A stretch of 64,000 nucleotides of DNA from Oxytricha trifallax (Eukaryota > Ciliophora > Spirotrichea > Sporadotrichida > Oxytrichidae), in contig ARYC01001245.1 of assembly GCA_000711775.1 (NCBI GenBank), positions 33,296 through 97,295 of the forward strand, read 5' to 3'. The notes below the pieces were generated by a model. It searched no databases and was not told where the DNA came from. It saw only the letters and a program-made list of their open reading frames with translations. This document shows, piece after piece, positions 13,708-24,962 of the stretch (the first letter of the stretch is position 1; each line of letters begins with the position of its first letter). The position numbers were made by a program, and so were the translations under genes.

Positions 13708-15785
13708 TTAATTATGTTGCTTTAATCTTTTTAATTTATATTATTTTACTTTGTGACATCTTAAATGCAACCTTAATTATTTTCAAACAGTACTTTTACT
13801 CACATTCCTCTCAAATAATCAAGTATTTGTCTTATATAATAAATTGTAAAATATATACGTCACTTTCGAAAATTAGAATTCAATATCATCATTTAAGGAG
13901 ATGAAATGGATTTATTTTAATTTATTTTTACTTGCTGATTTTGCAGTTTATCTTTTGTTTCTTGCTTTTCCATTGTTGAAAATATATAATATAAATTTCA
14001 TTTTAAGTATAAGTGCAGCTAAATATCTTATTTTTTAATCAAAATAAAATATATATTAAATCAGTATTATTCATGATATATATTTACAAGAATTCAAGAA
14101 TTAAATTTAAGATATTTAATTTTTATTTATCAATTTCTTTTGAAAATTAAAAATGTGTTAAGGATTAAAGATAAATTAAAATTATTAGTTTAAAAACTTA
14201 ATTCGTCAAATTTTATTTACTTTAATTGGGCTTTATAATATTTTAAAAAATTCTAAATAGAATTTATAAAATTCTTAAAAATCTATGAAATTAGTGTGAG
14301 TAATTTTACAAATTATATATCAATTGCCTTAAAATATAAAAAAAATGTGAATATCAGACTATTTGAGCGATTATTAGCTTAAAAGTAGGACTGGGAGGTA
14401 GTACAACTCCTTTAAATAATTATTTATCTTAAATTTTGGATAAGAAGGATTTAGCTTGGCTTAATACAATAATACCTCAATACGATTTATCAAAGTTCAT
14501 TTCTAGAAATAAAATTACTAATAAAATATAAAGACAATTTTTATATTAACGTTCCACATTACTCCGGACTTAAAATTGAAATTTTTATACCAAACGAATT
14601 AAAACCAGTTGCTAATATCAAGTGACACTGAAATTATTTTTGATTAAATCCATCTTCTTGAAAGAGAATTTTCTATTTAAAAATATTGATGGTATTACTT
14701 CAACTGAATACCTTGTAGATTTAATATTACAATATTAAAAAATTTATATAAGAGAATCAAATGAAAATCAGCAGCAGGTTATTGCTATTTGATATTAAGT
14801 TTATGATACATTTGGGGCCCATTTAAAGTTATATTTTGAATATACTTAGTATATTTTTACAAAAACGGCAAAGGGATCTTTCTCCCTACATTTTAGTCAA
14901 AATCATAAAGATAATCTACAAAAAAGAAAATTCATTGAATCAAATAAATTTATAACAAATCATTTAATGATTACCATGCTGAGGATGAAATTAAACACGC
15001 TCGTAATAAAAAGTCCAAATTTAATATTTGAGTTAAATTAGCTTAATAAATTATTGTATTAACCAATAAGTTTAACCTATAATAAATTGTATTTTAATAT
15101 AGTCTTCTATTAAATTATAATGGCTATTTATAATTTTTAAATTAATAATTTTCCAATTTATAAAAAACTCTTCATTTTAAATCGAATGCTTAAAGTCGTA
15201 ATTTTCAGAATATATTTATATAATATATTATAATCTGAGCAAATATTCCCTTAACACGTTAAAATAGGAGAATTAGGAGCATTGAACAAAAATAAATCAC
15301 ACATATAATTAATTCTTTCATAACTCTGAAGTACAATTTTAAATTGTAACTTAAATTTTTATAATTTATTAGATTATGCCTAATCTCTGTGTGCATAAGG
15401 CTAGAAACATTGCTTAAGCATTTTTAACAATTTTTGTTTTAAAACGGCTTAATTTAATTAAAATGTTTTTTTATTTTAAATCCTTTGATTTATTAAATTA
15501 TTTCAATCAGCTGGGACTTTGCGATTGATCCCAAGGTTGAAGTAGTGAATTATATGTAATTATTCTTTAGATGTATGAATTAATACTTCTTACTTTTTAA
15601 TTATTCTATTGATTATTGTTGGTGCTTTAATTTTTCAGAACAACATTTAATGATTCACAACAACAATCTTTTTCTTTTAATTTAATGAATTTTGTCAATT
15701 TATTTGTATTTTGGATTAAAAGTAAAATTAAACAATATTATCATTAATTTCAAGATATTTGAAAAGCATTAATTTACTTCTCTAT
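13708..15785. other. AT-rich spacer, nothing recognised
   Basis: No supported gene or element. Several short open stretches are of the length expected by chance when only TGA stops. Confidence 0.5.
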
Positions 15786-15788
15786 ATT

Positions 15789-15869
15789 CAAAACCCCGAA
15801 ACCCCTAAATGAGGTTTATAAGTGCATTGATTTGTAGAGTATAGTTGGGGTCTAATTGGGGTTAGTAGA
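15789..15869 (+). repeat. TBE A left inverted terminal repeat
   Basis: Starts with C4A4-like telomere sequence and matches the right end through TTGGGGTTAGTAGA. Confidence 0.85.
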
Positions 15870-15916
15870 CAAAATGCAGGTTTTATGTGAATTTAATGAG
15901 TATTAGTGTTATTAAT

Positions 15917-17363
15917 TCAAGCAAATTTTATCTGTTTATCTCTATTGTATCTTTTGAACTATGCTCTCTCTAGTGGGTCAAGGTTATCATCTAATGTTTA
16001 TCAAGGATAGTTTAGAGCTCTCACGATTATCATCTCTACTATCCTTTTAATTTCTTTGCAGATATCTTCCTATTTAATGTGTTTCTAAGCCAAACTTATA
16101 GATTGCTTTTCATGTTTAGTACCAAAGTAAGACATACTTTCCATATCACTTTCTAATATTTATGCAGCTACTGCCCAAACATCCCATTAGACAGAACCAT
16201 TTTTCAACTTCTCTCTTATTGGGAAGTATCCTGGAGTCCCAAGTACTTATGCCAATGTAACGATCTCTTATCTTAAAGCTCAATTGAAATCGATTACAAC
16301 TACTTCTAATGGGCAGAGATTCATTATTACATTTTCAGGCTTCAAATCTCTATGAAGATACAAAGTTAATGCAACTCCTTGACACCCTTTATCATTTCTG
16401 AAAGTATATCGTTTAAATCATCGGGGTATCGATTAAGATAGAGATAGTCTCTCAAAGTCATTTCAAATTTCTTGAGTCTTAGTGCGATAAAACCATAGCT
16501 TAATATGACACCGTCTAACTTAAGCAAATTCTTGCAATCTTTTAATTAGGCCTCTCTAAGAACCATGTATTCATTAGCAAACTCGTTTTAATACTGTTGG
16601 TTCTTAAGGAGATAACTAAAGGGATACACCTTGTATGCATACTCATCAACTACTATAACTTTGCTTTTGCAGGCACGTTTATATTCAAGTAATTTTCAAT
16701 TCAAGTGCTGAGGTCAACTGCATTTAATGCTGGTATATTGATAGCATTCGCTTAGAAGCATGCTGAGATTGTATTGCCTACTGGTTGTTTCATCGATTCA
16801 TATCGCTTCTGTCTCTTGAGTCTCTCCTGCTGCTCTCTTAATGACTCAAGAGTATTAGATTTTCTTTTAGCTGGCACTAGATTTTTAGTCTCTTAATCTT
16901 CAATCAAGAACTCACTCAGGTGATGCTTTTGCATATGCCTTTTAACTTTAGCTGAGTGAGTATATGATTTCATGCATGTCGTACACTAATACCTACCATC
17001 TACCTTTTCATGCTTGAAATAGATCTTGGCTTTGCCAGAGTGTACCTCTTTAAGGTGTCTCTTCAAGCTTTGTTCAGTTGAGAAATGATTCTAGCAGTCT
17101 TCACATTAATATGTTTTTATCTTTTCGATTGGTTGCTGTTCTTTTAGCTCCTCAACATAATCAATTTAAGTTTAAACCCCTATCTCTGCACTCTCCCTCT
17201 GGTTTAATACTTCTATGATAAAAACCTCTGCTTCAAATTCAAGAGCTCTTAACTCTACCTCCCTCTCAACATAAATGATCTCAGGCTTTTTAGTGGAGCC
17301 AAAGTTGAGCATTGATTGACCTGCTCCTAAAAGTGCCGCTCTACGATTTAAGTTAGCCGCCAT
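15917..17363 (-). pseudogene. TBE A zinc-finger/protein-kinase gene (57-kDa type)
   Basis: Starts MAANLNRRAALLGAGQ at 17363 (an in-frame ATG also lies at 17375) and ends at TGA 15917-15919. Two C2H2 fingers come first: YQCEDCQNHFSTEQSLKRH and RYQCTTCMKSYTHSAKVKRH. A kinase-like domain follows: VIVVDEYAYKVYPFSYLL in the N-lobe, then LHRDLKPENVIMN (catalytic loop) and VVVIDFN in place of DFG, then LGTPGYFP. Breaks: a frame change near 16680-16730, another just before the catalytic loop (about 16370), and in-frame TGA codons including one directly after IDFN (16280-16282). The family is known from TBEs; the role of the kinase in transposition is unknown. It lies divergently from the 22-kDa gene. 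Confidence 0.88.
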
Positions 17364-17520
17364 GTTTAAATTCAAATTTAAATTTCTATTACAAAGCTCT
17401 AATAACGTAACTAGTTATAGTTACTCTGTATAATACCTTCCATAGAAACAATAATGGTTGATTTTGAGGTGCAAGAGATCATATTTATAATAAGTTTATA
17501 ACTATTCATTTTCTTATTTC

Positions 17521-17780
17521 ATGCTTAATATTTTTAATTTTGGTACCAACCTAGAAAAAAATGAGGTTGGTACTGGTACCAATTAGGTTTTGAACCATTT
17601 TGGAACTTTTCCATTAAAACCTCATTAGTTTAAAACTAGGTACTAATTAAGTTTTGGTACTATTAAATTGGTACCAATTAAAATTAAACGAATTTAGTAC
17701 CAGTACTAATTAAATTAAAACAAATTTAGTACTAATTTAATGGAACTAAATTGATTAAAATGGAGCTCCATCTCTGCAGT
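17521..17780. promoter_or_regulatory. TBE A divergent intergenic region with repeated GGTAC motifs
   Basis: Between the divergent kinase and 22-kDa genes lie many copies of GGTACC/GGTACT with TAATTAAG-type cores (for example GGTACTAATTAAGTTTTGG). The corresponding regions of TBE B (25655-25800) and TBE C (40240-40400) have a similar design with a different outer half-site (AGGAGC / CTCCTAATTAAG). A shared promoter or binding-site array is an inference. Confidence 0.5.
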
Positions 17781-17817
17781 TTGTTACAGCTTCTGCAAAC
17801 TTTCTCCACGTATCTTT

Positions 17818-17856
17818 GCAGGGTTAACCTCCTATAAGATGCCCATATTTAATAGA
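17818..17856 (+). promoter_or_regulatory. conserved TBE upstream element, copy A
   Basis: GGGTTAACCTCCTATAAGAT followed by GCCCATATTTAATAG. The same block, same orientation relative to the 22-kDa gene, occurs in B (25526-25560) and C (40525-40558). Conservation in otherwise diverged intergenic DNA suggests a promoter or leader element. Confidence 0.6.
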
Positions 17857-17929
17857 AAGTTTTTAAATAATAGGATCCAGAAGTCTATATATTATAATTT
17901 GAAATTAATTTATAGGAAGAGGAACAAAG

Positions 17930-18717
17930 ATGGAAACACTCAATGATCAAATGAAAACAGTTGAGGCACAAGAAATTACCCCAAGATTCAGAAATAAGGA
18001 AGATCTCTATCAATACCTAACTATACATGGTAAGATGATTTGATGACTATTAACAAATTATAAAGTTGGTTTATTCATTCCAACGATGGAGGTACCAAAT
18101 TTCATTCTTAAAAGCAATTCTTTGTGAGGAGTAGAAAGCTTTTAAAGATAAAGAGATTAAACTAATAGAAATTCCAAACTACCCTGAGATTTCAGTCACT
18201 AATCTTTATGAGGATGCCATGTAAGATGAGGAAGTGGTAGTTTGCCTTCCTACCAAGAAACAACTCTCTAATAAAAACCAGAGAGGAACTTTTTCTTTGG
18301 TGTTCTTGGCACTATATAAGAGGATTATCTCAAAGAAATAATTGAAGAAGCTCATAAGAAACGATATTCTATCTCTCCTGAAGACTAGAAGAAGCAAGGC
18401 ATTCTAATAAGCTCAGCTTTGCTAGAGGAACTTAACAAGCATTCTTTTCTTTCAAGTTAGCTTTGACATATAACTTTGTAGTAAAATCTGGCACTGGTAC
18501 ATATCTTATGAAACAGCATGCTAAGGTTCATAGAAATAGAAAACAGCAGAGAGTTCATTAAGTTAGCAAGAGACTTTATAAAGATGTTTAAAAGCCAGAA
18601 GAGATGAACATAGATGCAGGAATTGGAAGTAAGAGAAGAAACTTAGGGCCTGTCAAGCCTTAAGAAGAAGAAAAGAAAGAGAAGCCTAATCCTTTTAAGG
18701 GTCCATTTAATATGTGA
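17930..18717 (+). pseudogene. TBE A 22-kDa gene, two short introns
   Basis: ATG at 17930 (METLNDQMKTVEAQE), TGA at 18715-18717. Two spliceosomal introns are inferred by comparison with copies B and C: 18030-18065 (36 nt, GTAAG...AAAG) and 18456-18481 (26 nt, GTTAG...TGTAG). Spliced, the conserved parts read IEIPNYPEISVTNLYEDAM, then SGTGTYLMKQHAKVHRNRK and a basic/acidic tail ending KPNPFKGPFNM. Single-base deletions near 18090 and 18120 and a disruption in the segment matching LSNKLPERNFFFGVLA break the frame. Function of this TBE gene is not known; no domain recognised. Confidence 0.75.
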
Positions 18718-18723
18718 ACTATT

Positions 18724-19788
18724 TCATTCATTTAAGTCTAAAACTTATTAATAAACATTCATTCTCCCCTTCCTTACACATATCGTAGTCTTTTCTTTAT
18801 TCACTCTCTTGCAACTAATTTGTATTAAGAGTACTGTATCAATTGGTAAATCATGCATAAGATGATACAGCAGTAGCTTCTTGTTGTAAGTCTTGATTTA
18901 ACTCCAGTAAAATTCAATTCCATTAAATTATGGGCTATAAGGAACGTTGTATACAGGAGTTATGTTTAACTCTTCATAAGCTTTCTTAGACTCCTTAGTC
19001 TTATGAACTGAGAGGTTATCAACAAACAGGATGATCTCTTGGTTACTATACTTCTCTCTGAGCTTATGTAGGAACTCTATATACTACTCTCGCTTAATAG
19101 AGCGAGGGTGAATAACATAACTCTCTAAGCCTGAATCTTCACTTATACCAGCTAAAATTGCATGGGTGACTACCTTCACTTTTTAATCATAAACTTCTAT
19201 ATTATCATACTTCTTATATCAAGACTTATTAATAAAGGTGTTGAAAGTGAATACAGCTTCATCAGCGTGTATGAACTTGATGTTATTAGTAATAGCTCTC
19301 TGCATTTAATCATATATATAGTTTAAATTATTACTATAAAATGGCACTGTAAAATCAATTACTCTTTTCACTCTGTTGACAGTCTTGAAAGTAATGCCAT
19401 TTCTTCTAAAAATATTAGGAATAGTCTAAAGAGAGATAAGCATGTCAGGAAACTTGCGATGAAACATGACAGCTCGTTAGTCAAGAGGAAAGTGACCCCA
19501 GTACTTTAAAGTCTTAGAGTCACAGAGGAAGTCAATATGGGTCTGAGTGAACTTTTATTTTTTTACTGGATATTTTCACGTACCAGAATTAAAAAAATAA
19601 ACAGCCAACATGCAGTGATATCTAACAGTTGAGGCACTCTTGCATAGGAGTCTTGCTATGGCTGTATAATTCAGCACTGGTTTGACTTAGTCTATATTAA
19701 TACTTGTACCATACCTAAGCTTAAGCAGTAAATTTAAATATTGCTCATCATAGATAAACCCTAAATTTCGCTAATTTCTATTTCTCAT
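18724..19788 (-). pseudogene. TBE A transposase (42-kDa, DDE, IS630/Tc1-related)
   Basis: ATG at 19788 (MRNRNQRNLGFIYDEQYLNL), TGA at 18724-18726, about 354 codons, the usual length of the TBE transposase. The DDE triad is visible: FIHADEAVF, LFVDNLSVHKTK and YSPQFNGIEFYW, the IS630/Tc1-mariner pattern used for cut-and-paste transposition of germline elements. One continuous frame, but with two in-frame TGA codons: one in SGT-stop-KYP and one in KS-stop-YKK, where copy B has TGG (Trp) in the same codon. That makes it a recently inactivated copy. The gene starts about 100 bp inside the right end. Confidence 0.93.
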
Positions 19789-19807
19789 TTTGCAAATTGA
19801 TCTAATT

Positions 19808-19888
19808 TCTCTACTAACCCCAATAAGACCCAACTTTACCCTACAAATCAAAGCACTTATAAACCTCACTAAGGGGTTTGGGGTTTTG
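19808..19888 (-). repeat. TBE A right inverted terminal repeat
   Basis: Reverse complement of the left repeat with scattered mismatches. Ends GGGGTTTGGGGTTTTG at 19888. Confidence 0.85.
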
Positions 19889-19891
19889 ATT

Positions 19892-20781
19892 ACAGATTTA
19901 TATTTCTTTATCTTTTTCTACATTAATAAATTTAAAAACTCTGTTAAACCCGTTATAAATAATAATTATTTTGTATTTAAAACCAAAATGATTACTAGTT
20001 CATTATTGAAGGTTTATTGTTTTAAACATGTTTTTAAAATCTTCTTTATCATTTAATATGAAATCTAATATTTACTCATTTTAAATGCAGGTTTTGGCAA
20101 TAAAACAGAGAAAACCCTCTCTAAATTAGAAAAACTAAAAATATTAATAAAGATCATAATTATAAAATATAACAAACTTTTTCTCTCAAGCCGTAATAAA
20201 TTATAAAATTTAAATTCAAGACGTAAATCCGTTTTAATAATTCATCAAAAGTCAAGTTATATATCTATATTATTATCCCCTATGTTTTTACTTATTTTAG
20301 TTTTACTTCTTTTTAATATGAGAAGAGAAGTTCATGTTAATAAAGATTTCTAAAATCATGAAAGTGTTAATATCTTATGTTTATATAATTTTATGAAAAA
20401 TCAATTTTATCAAAGAATTCAAAATTATTAACGAAATCACAACAACGAAGCTCAATATCGTGTATGGTCGAATGTTGCATGAAAATAAATCCTAAATACA
20501 GTTTTACAACAGTTAAATACTAAAGGTTTATTACATAATTAACTTCAAAGTTTATAAATTTGAGATAGTAAAATATTATAACAGTGAGCATTAAGATATT
20601 TCCTAAAATTTAAAAACTTTAGTAATGTTGACTTTAAATTAAATAATTAAAGAAAGTAAAATATTTCAAAAAATAGTAATTATTATTTTCAAATCTTCTA
20701 CTTTAATCAATGTGAATGATAAGATTACTATGATGATGACTTGATACAAGAAATTATATTGCCTAATGACAAAATAAAATA
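19892..20781. other. AT-rich spacer between TBE A and the Merlin-like element
   Basis: No supported gene. The open run at 19790-20056 on the plus strand is mostly the TBE A end read through in the standard code. Confidence 0.5.
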
Positions 20782-20802
20782 CAATTATTAGGGTGTTGTA
20801 GT

Positions 20803-20966
20803 CAATTGCGAACTGTAGTAACAATTGCGAACTGTGAGTGTCAATTGCGAACTCCAGCGTCAATTGCGAACTCCAGTGTCAATTTCGAACTCCAGTGTCA
20901 ATTGCGAACTCCAGAGTCAATTGCGAACTCCAATGTTAATTGCGAACTGTGGTAACAATTGCGAAC
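20803..20966 (+). repeat. 19-bp tandem array, left arm (9 copies)
   Basis: Consensus CAATTGCGAACTCCAGTGT, nine copies with substitutions. The outermost and innermost copies are the most diverged (CTGTAGTAA, CTGTGGTAA endings). Confidence 0.95.
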
Positions 20967-21015
20967 TTTAATAATAAATTTTAATTTTATATGCGAGAGC
21001 TGGCAAAATAAATAA

Positions 21016-21121
21016 AAAAGCAGGGTCTTAGGGGTGCATCCCCTAACGGGGTCTAGGGGGCTGCAGCCCCCAGTTGGAGGGGGTTTCGGGGGAGGGCAAA
21101 GCCCTCCCCCGAAAAACCCAT
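21016..21121. repeat. GC-rich stem-loop cluster, left TIR
   Basis: Consecutive hairpins in otherwise AT-rich DNA: AGGGGTGCATCCCCT, GGGGGCTGCAGCCCCC and GGGGGAGGGCAAAGCCCTCC. The same block is inverted in the right TIR (22200-22355). Confidence 0.85.
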
Positions 21122-21178
21122 TTGACCTTTTTTGTTCGTAAATTGATGTAATTAGTTTAAAATTTAATCGTTAAATAT

Positions 21179-22133
21179 TCATATATTAATAGTATTAAAT
21201 GTCTGTTAGATATAATATTAATGGTCTTATGATTTTTAAAATTATGCTAAGTTTCTTCTCCATAGAGCTTCAAATAAATATGGTTCTATTTATTCTAGGT
21301 TACCTGGTAATGTATTATATACATGTTTGATATGATATTTGAGGACTGCCCATAATCCTTCAATTAAATTGCTATGTTCCATTGTTCTTTATATTCCATT
21401 TTGTGATTAATGAATTGTCTTTCATGTCTCATTTCAAGCTCTTCCCAATTGATGCCAATATAACTTGCCCAACCGTCTGTATGGACAATACTGTCTCTTT
21501 CAACATTTCTAAAATTAAATTCCTCTAATGTTTATGTTGTCCTATTCAAGACACTAAATATTTTACATCTTTATCTTCCTTCTTCTATTAAACCAACTAT
21601 CCATTTTTATCTGTCATATATTGTATCTTCTGGATGACTATACTTTAAGGACCTATGTGTCCATAGCGACTCGTCCATTTGGACACTATCTTTTAATTAA
21701 AAGTTTTGTTGTTCTATTAACATTTTATCTTTGATAATATTCCTCAAATTATGATAAATTTAGCTAATAGACTATCTTGTAGTTCTCAACTGTCAGTGAT
21801 CAGAAGGTGTTTTACTGCTTCAGATATATTGATTCCAGAAGGAAATAAATTGAATATAACTTCGTCAAGAATTTCTAATGACATGTTTGAAGGACAGTAT
21901 AAATTAAGTCCTTATCTTTTAGACTTTCTTGATCTGCATTTATAGATATTACATTCAAATATAACACTTTCAAAACTATTAGTTATGTTATAAAGTTTGA
22001 TAGACATCTATGATTAGCAGCGTATACATTAAAGTTGTTTTTTTAATATACCTAAGTCTGAAAATCTTTTAAGTATTTATTAAGTAACTGAGTCTTATTA
22101 TGTTTATTTGACTTATGAAAAAAATGATTCCAT
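21179..22133 (-). pseudogene. Merlin/IS1595-like transposase, frame-broken
   Basis: Read on the minus strand with TGA as the only stop. The N-terminal part has a zinc-ribbon-like VIFECNIYKCRSRKSKR, then LEILDEVIFNLFPSGINISE. The catalytic part has VQMDESLWTHRSLKYSHPED (first Asp), VGLIEEGRQRCKIFSVLNR, SIVHTDGWASYIGINW (second Asp), and after a one-base frame change NLIEGLWAVLKYHIKHVYNT (Glu). This D-D-E spacing, with HTDGW and the IEGLW motif, is that of the IS1595/Merlin transposases. At least two frame changes (about 21800-21760 and about 21390) suggest an inactive copy. The first ~60 codons are uncertain; an upstream ATG is at 22133. Confidence 0.88.
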
Positions 22134-22411
22134 TTTAATTATTATAATTTAACGATTAAATTTTAAACTAATTACATCAATTTACTAACAAAAGAGGTCA
22201 AATGGGTTTTTCGGGGGAGGGCTTTGCCCTCCCCCGAAACCCCCTCCCACTGGGGGCTGCCGCCCCCTAGACCCCTGCAATTACTTTTTATCGCATTGCG
22301 ATAACAAGGGGCTCTGCCCCTTGTGACCCCGTTAGGGGCTGCACCCCTAACACCCTGCTTTTTTATTTATTTTGCCAGCTCTCGCATATAAAATTAAAAT
22401 TTATTATTATA

Positions 22412-22556
22412 GTTCGCAATTGTTACCACAGTTCGCAATTGACACTGGAGTTCGCAATTGACTCTGGAGTTCGCAATTGACACTGGAGTTCGCAATTGAC
22501 ACTGAAGTTCGCAATTGAAACTCACAGTTCGCAATTGATAACCCAGTTCGCAATTG
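22412..22556 (-). repeat. 19-bp tandem array, right arm (8 copies)
   Basis: Inverted counterpart of the left array: eight copies of GTTCGCAATTGACACTGGA, one fewer than the left arm. Confidence 0.95.
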
Positions 22557-22577
22557 ACTACAACACCCCAATTATTA

Positions 22578-22853
22578 CACCCATAATGTAGACGAATAGA
22601 AATCATAAAGATAAATACACTCATCTTTCATACATTCTAAAAACAAAGAATTGTCAAATATATTTCATAAATCCTTTAAAACACAATTCTCTTGTTGTTT
22701 TAGAGGATTTCATCACTTTCGTCAAACTTCTAAAATACATCATTATTTTAAAAAGAAATTTTTATAAAAAATAATATACAAAAACCTAAAATATTAATAG
22801 CTTTGATTAAGGTTAATTTAAAATTTGTTAAATAAAACAGTATCACAATTACT
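22578..22853. other. short AT-rich spacer
   Basis: Nothing recognised between the Merlin-like element and TBE B. Confidence 0.5.
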
Positions 22854-22929
22854 AATCAAAACCCCTTAATGAGGTTTATAAGTGCTTTGATTTGTAAGAA
22901 ATTTGTTAGGGGCTGGGGTTATTAATTAA

Positions 22930-23960
22930 ATGCGAGACAAAAATAGCAAGCTTTTGGGGTGTATTTATGATGAAAAGTATATAGATTTAGTGTTTAAACT
23001 GCGTTATGGATGTGATATATACAGTTAATAAGTCAAAACTGTACTCAATTATAAGTCAATTTCACTGCTCTTTAAGCGAATTTTATCAATTTTTCTCTCC
23101 TTCTGCCTTATAACAGTATAACTAATGCAATAATAGCTGAATTCTAAGCCTTAGAGGAAGTCAAAGTTTCAATAGAAGCATATTGACTTTTATATTAATG
23201 AAAATCTTTTTAAGTATTGGGCTCACTTCTCTCTTGACTAAAGAGCTACTATGTTTCACCGCCAGTTCCCTGAGTTGAAGATCTCTGCATAGTCTATTGC
23301 AAACATTTATAAACGAAAAGGTATCTCTTATAAAGGTGTTAATCGTATCAAGAGAGTGATTGATTTCACTCTGCCATTTTACAACAACAACTTAAATTAT
23401 ATTTATAATTAAATGCAGAGAGCCTAATAGAATAATATTAAGTTTATTCATGCTGACGAGGCTGTGTTTACCTTCAATTCTTTCATCTAGAAGTCTTGGT
23501 ATAAGAGACATAGTAATATAGAAGTATATGACTATAAATTCAAGGTATAAGCAATGGCAATTCTTGGAGGAATTAGTGCTGGTTTGGAAACTTATGTTAT
23601 TCATCCTCGCTTAATTAAGACAGAGCAGTATATTAAGTACTTAAAGCAGGTGAGAGAGAAGTACCCTAAATAAGAGATTATACTGTTTGTTGATAATCTT
23701 TCTGTTTATAAGACTAAAGAAACAAGGAAGAGTTATGAACAGCTTAGAATATCACCTGTACACCAGTGTTAAACGTGCCTTACAGCCCATAGTTTAATGG
23801 AATCGAATTCTACAGGGGTTTGTTAAAAGGCCATTACAAGAAATTGCTTCAATACCACTTGATGCATGACCTAACTATTGATACAGTAGACATTATTAAA
23901 AGTTCAGCGAAGATAGTAGATAATTAGTGGGCTTAAAAGTGTGCTAAAGAAGGAGAATGA
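22930..23960 (+). pseudogene. TBE B transposase (42-kDa, DDE), one frameshift
   Basis: ATG at 22930 (MRDKNSKLLGCIYDEKYIDL), TGA at 23958-23960. The frame is open to about 23760 and carries KFIHADEAVFTFNSFIQKSW and LFVDNLSVYKTK (first and second catalytic Asp). A frame change near 23755-23765 restores VLNVPYSPQFNGIEFYRG with the catalytic Glu. This is a single break in an otherwise full-length gene (about 343 codons). The conserved VH after DNLS is VY here. The start lies 73 bp inside the left end. Confidence 0.92.
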
Positions 23961-24004
23961 ATGTATACAAATAAGTTTTATAGTTAAGTTAATGAATATA
24001 TAAA

Positions 24005-24776
24005 TCACATTTAAAATTCTTTCGTAGGAGCTGGCTTCTTTTTTTTATCTTCCTACTGTTACTTCCCTCCTCCTTGGTTTCTTCTCTTACCCCCAGCTCC
24101 ATCATCTATATTCATTGATTCTGGAGGCAAAATATTTGAATAAAGTCTCTTGCTGACTTCATACTTTGTCTGCAACTTTCGTTCTCTGTGAAGTTTGCTC
24201 TATTTCTTCTTCAAGAAGATGCCAGTACCAGATTTTTCTAAAGAGTTACACTACAAATCTTACTTGAAATATAAGGGTGTTTCTGCAGCTCTGAAATCCA
24301 GCTCTCACTTATCTTGATCCCTTGTTTGTCCTTATTGTCCTTATCTTTTGAAGAGATGCTGTACTTTTTCTTATGAGATTCTTGAATAATTTCTTTCAAG
24401 TAATCACTTTTAATTTTTGCAAGTATGCCAAAGAAATAGTTTCTTTTAGGTAATTTGTTAGACAACTGCTTCTTAGTAGACAGGTACAACTAAACCTCTT
24501 GATCATTCATTGCATCGTCATTTAAGTCAGTCACTGAAATTTCTGGATAGTTTGGAATCTCTGCAACTCTACATCTTAAGTTTTCAATGCTTTCTTCTCT
24601 TCGTAGTAACGCTCTTAGAAATAAAATTTAGTACCTTCCATCGTTGGCAAGAACAAACCAACGACATAAACAATATTAGTTACTATGAGTTCATTACCTT
24701 GCTATACCAGGTAGTGATGAAAATCCTCCTTGCTTCTAAATCTTTGAATCAATTCTTGTGCTTGCACTCTTCTCAT
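24005..24776 (-). pseudogene. TBE B 22-kDa gene, two short introns
   Basis: Begins at or before the ATG at 24776 (MRRVQAQELIQRFRSKEDFH; the canonical METLND start seen in A is not intact) and ends at TGA 24005-24007. Introns: 24662-24697 (36 nt, GTAATG...; the acceptor is CG, apparently mutated from AG) and 24238-24263 (26 nt, GTAAG...TTTAG). Spliced parts: GLFLPTMEGTKFYFQERYYE, then after a one-base break AEIPNYPEISVTDLNDDAM, then QLSNKLPKRNYFFGILAKIK, then KSGTGIFLKKKQSKLHRERK and a glycine/lysine tail. Conserved with A and C, so the gene was under selection in the family, but its function is unknown. Confidence 0.78.
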
Positions 24777-24919
24777 TGCATCATTGAGTCAAAATAGTAA
24801 AAATATAGTAAATATATAAATTCTTTAAATACAATGATATTATAAATATATCACTCTTCAAATATTATTATAATTATTTTTAATAGATTTACTTGATTAT
24901 TAATTAACTATATTTAAAA

Positions 24920-24962
24920 TGGGCGCAAGTGATAAATATTATATTTTTACTATTTGCGCTCA
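24920..24962. repeat. 43-bp inverted repeat
   Basis: Arms TGGGCGCAAGTGATAAATAT and ATTTTTACTATTTGCGCTCA pair with few mismatches around a very short loop. Confidence 0.7.

Larger units (their letters stand above)
15789..19888. mobile_element. TBE: TBE copy A (telomere-bearing element), complete
   Basis: A 4,100-bp element, the length of known TBE1 elements. Both ends are inverted repeats of about 80 bp: the left begins CAAAACCCCGAAACCCC, the right in reverse complement begins CAAAACCCCAAACCCC, and both continue GAGGTTTATAAGTGC. The flanking trinucleotide ATT is duplicated (15786-15788 and 19889-19891), matching the 3-bp target duplication known for TBEs. It holds the three expected genes: zinc-finger kinase (minus), 22-kDa (plus) and transposase (minus). 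All three show frameshifts or TGA codons, so this copy appears inactive. Confidence 0.93.
20791..22568. mobile_element. Merlin/IS1595-type DNA transposon with satellite-bearing long TIRs
   Basis: A 1,778-bp element. The ends are inverted repeats starting GGGTGTTGTAGTCAATTGCG. An exact 9-bp target duplication CAATTATTA flanks it (20782-20790 and 22569-22577), as expected of the Merlin superfamily (8-9 bp). The inverted repeats are about 390 bp long. They contain, from outside in, an array of 19-bp repeats, an AT-rich junction, a GC-rich block of stem-loops and a stretch ending near ATTTAACGATTAAATT. The single transposase gene lies in the middle on the minus strand. Confidence 0.92.

Noticed and set aside
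13668-13904. Plus-strand 78-codon run starting in the ATT tail
   Set aside because: It begins in the trinucleotide tail of the LINE-like element and continues into AT-rich flank.
16280-16282. Selenocysteine or stop-codon reassignment at TGA in the kinase genes
   Set aside because: Other copies have AGA at this codon and no supporting element is visible; kept only as a shared-TGA observation.
21016-22355. CRISPR-like or bacterial repeat explanation for the GC hairpin blocks and 19-bp repeats
   Set aside because: No unique spacers; the blocks are inverted copies within transposon ends bounded by a 9-bp target duplication.
22394-22624. Minus-strand 76-codon run made of repeated CELQCQLRT-like units
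   Set aside because: It is a translation of the 19-bp repeat array in the Merlin TIR, not a gene.
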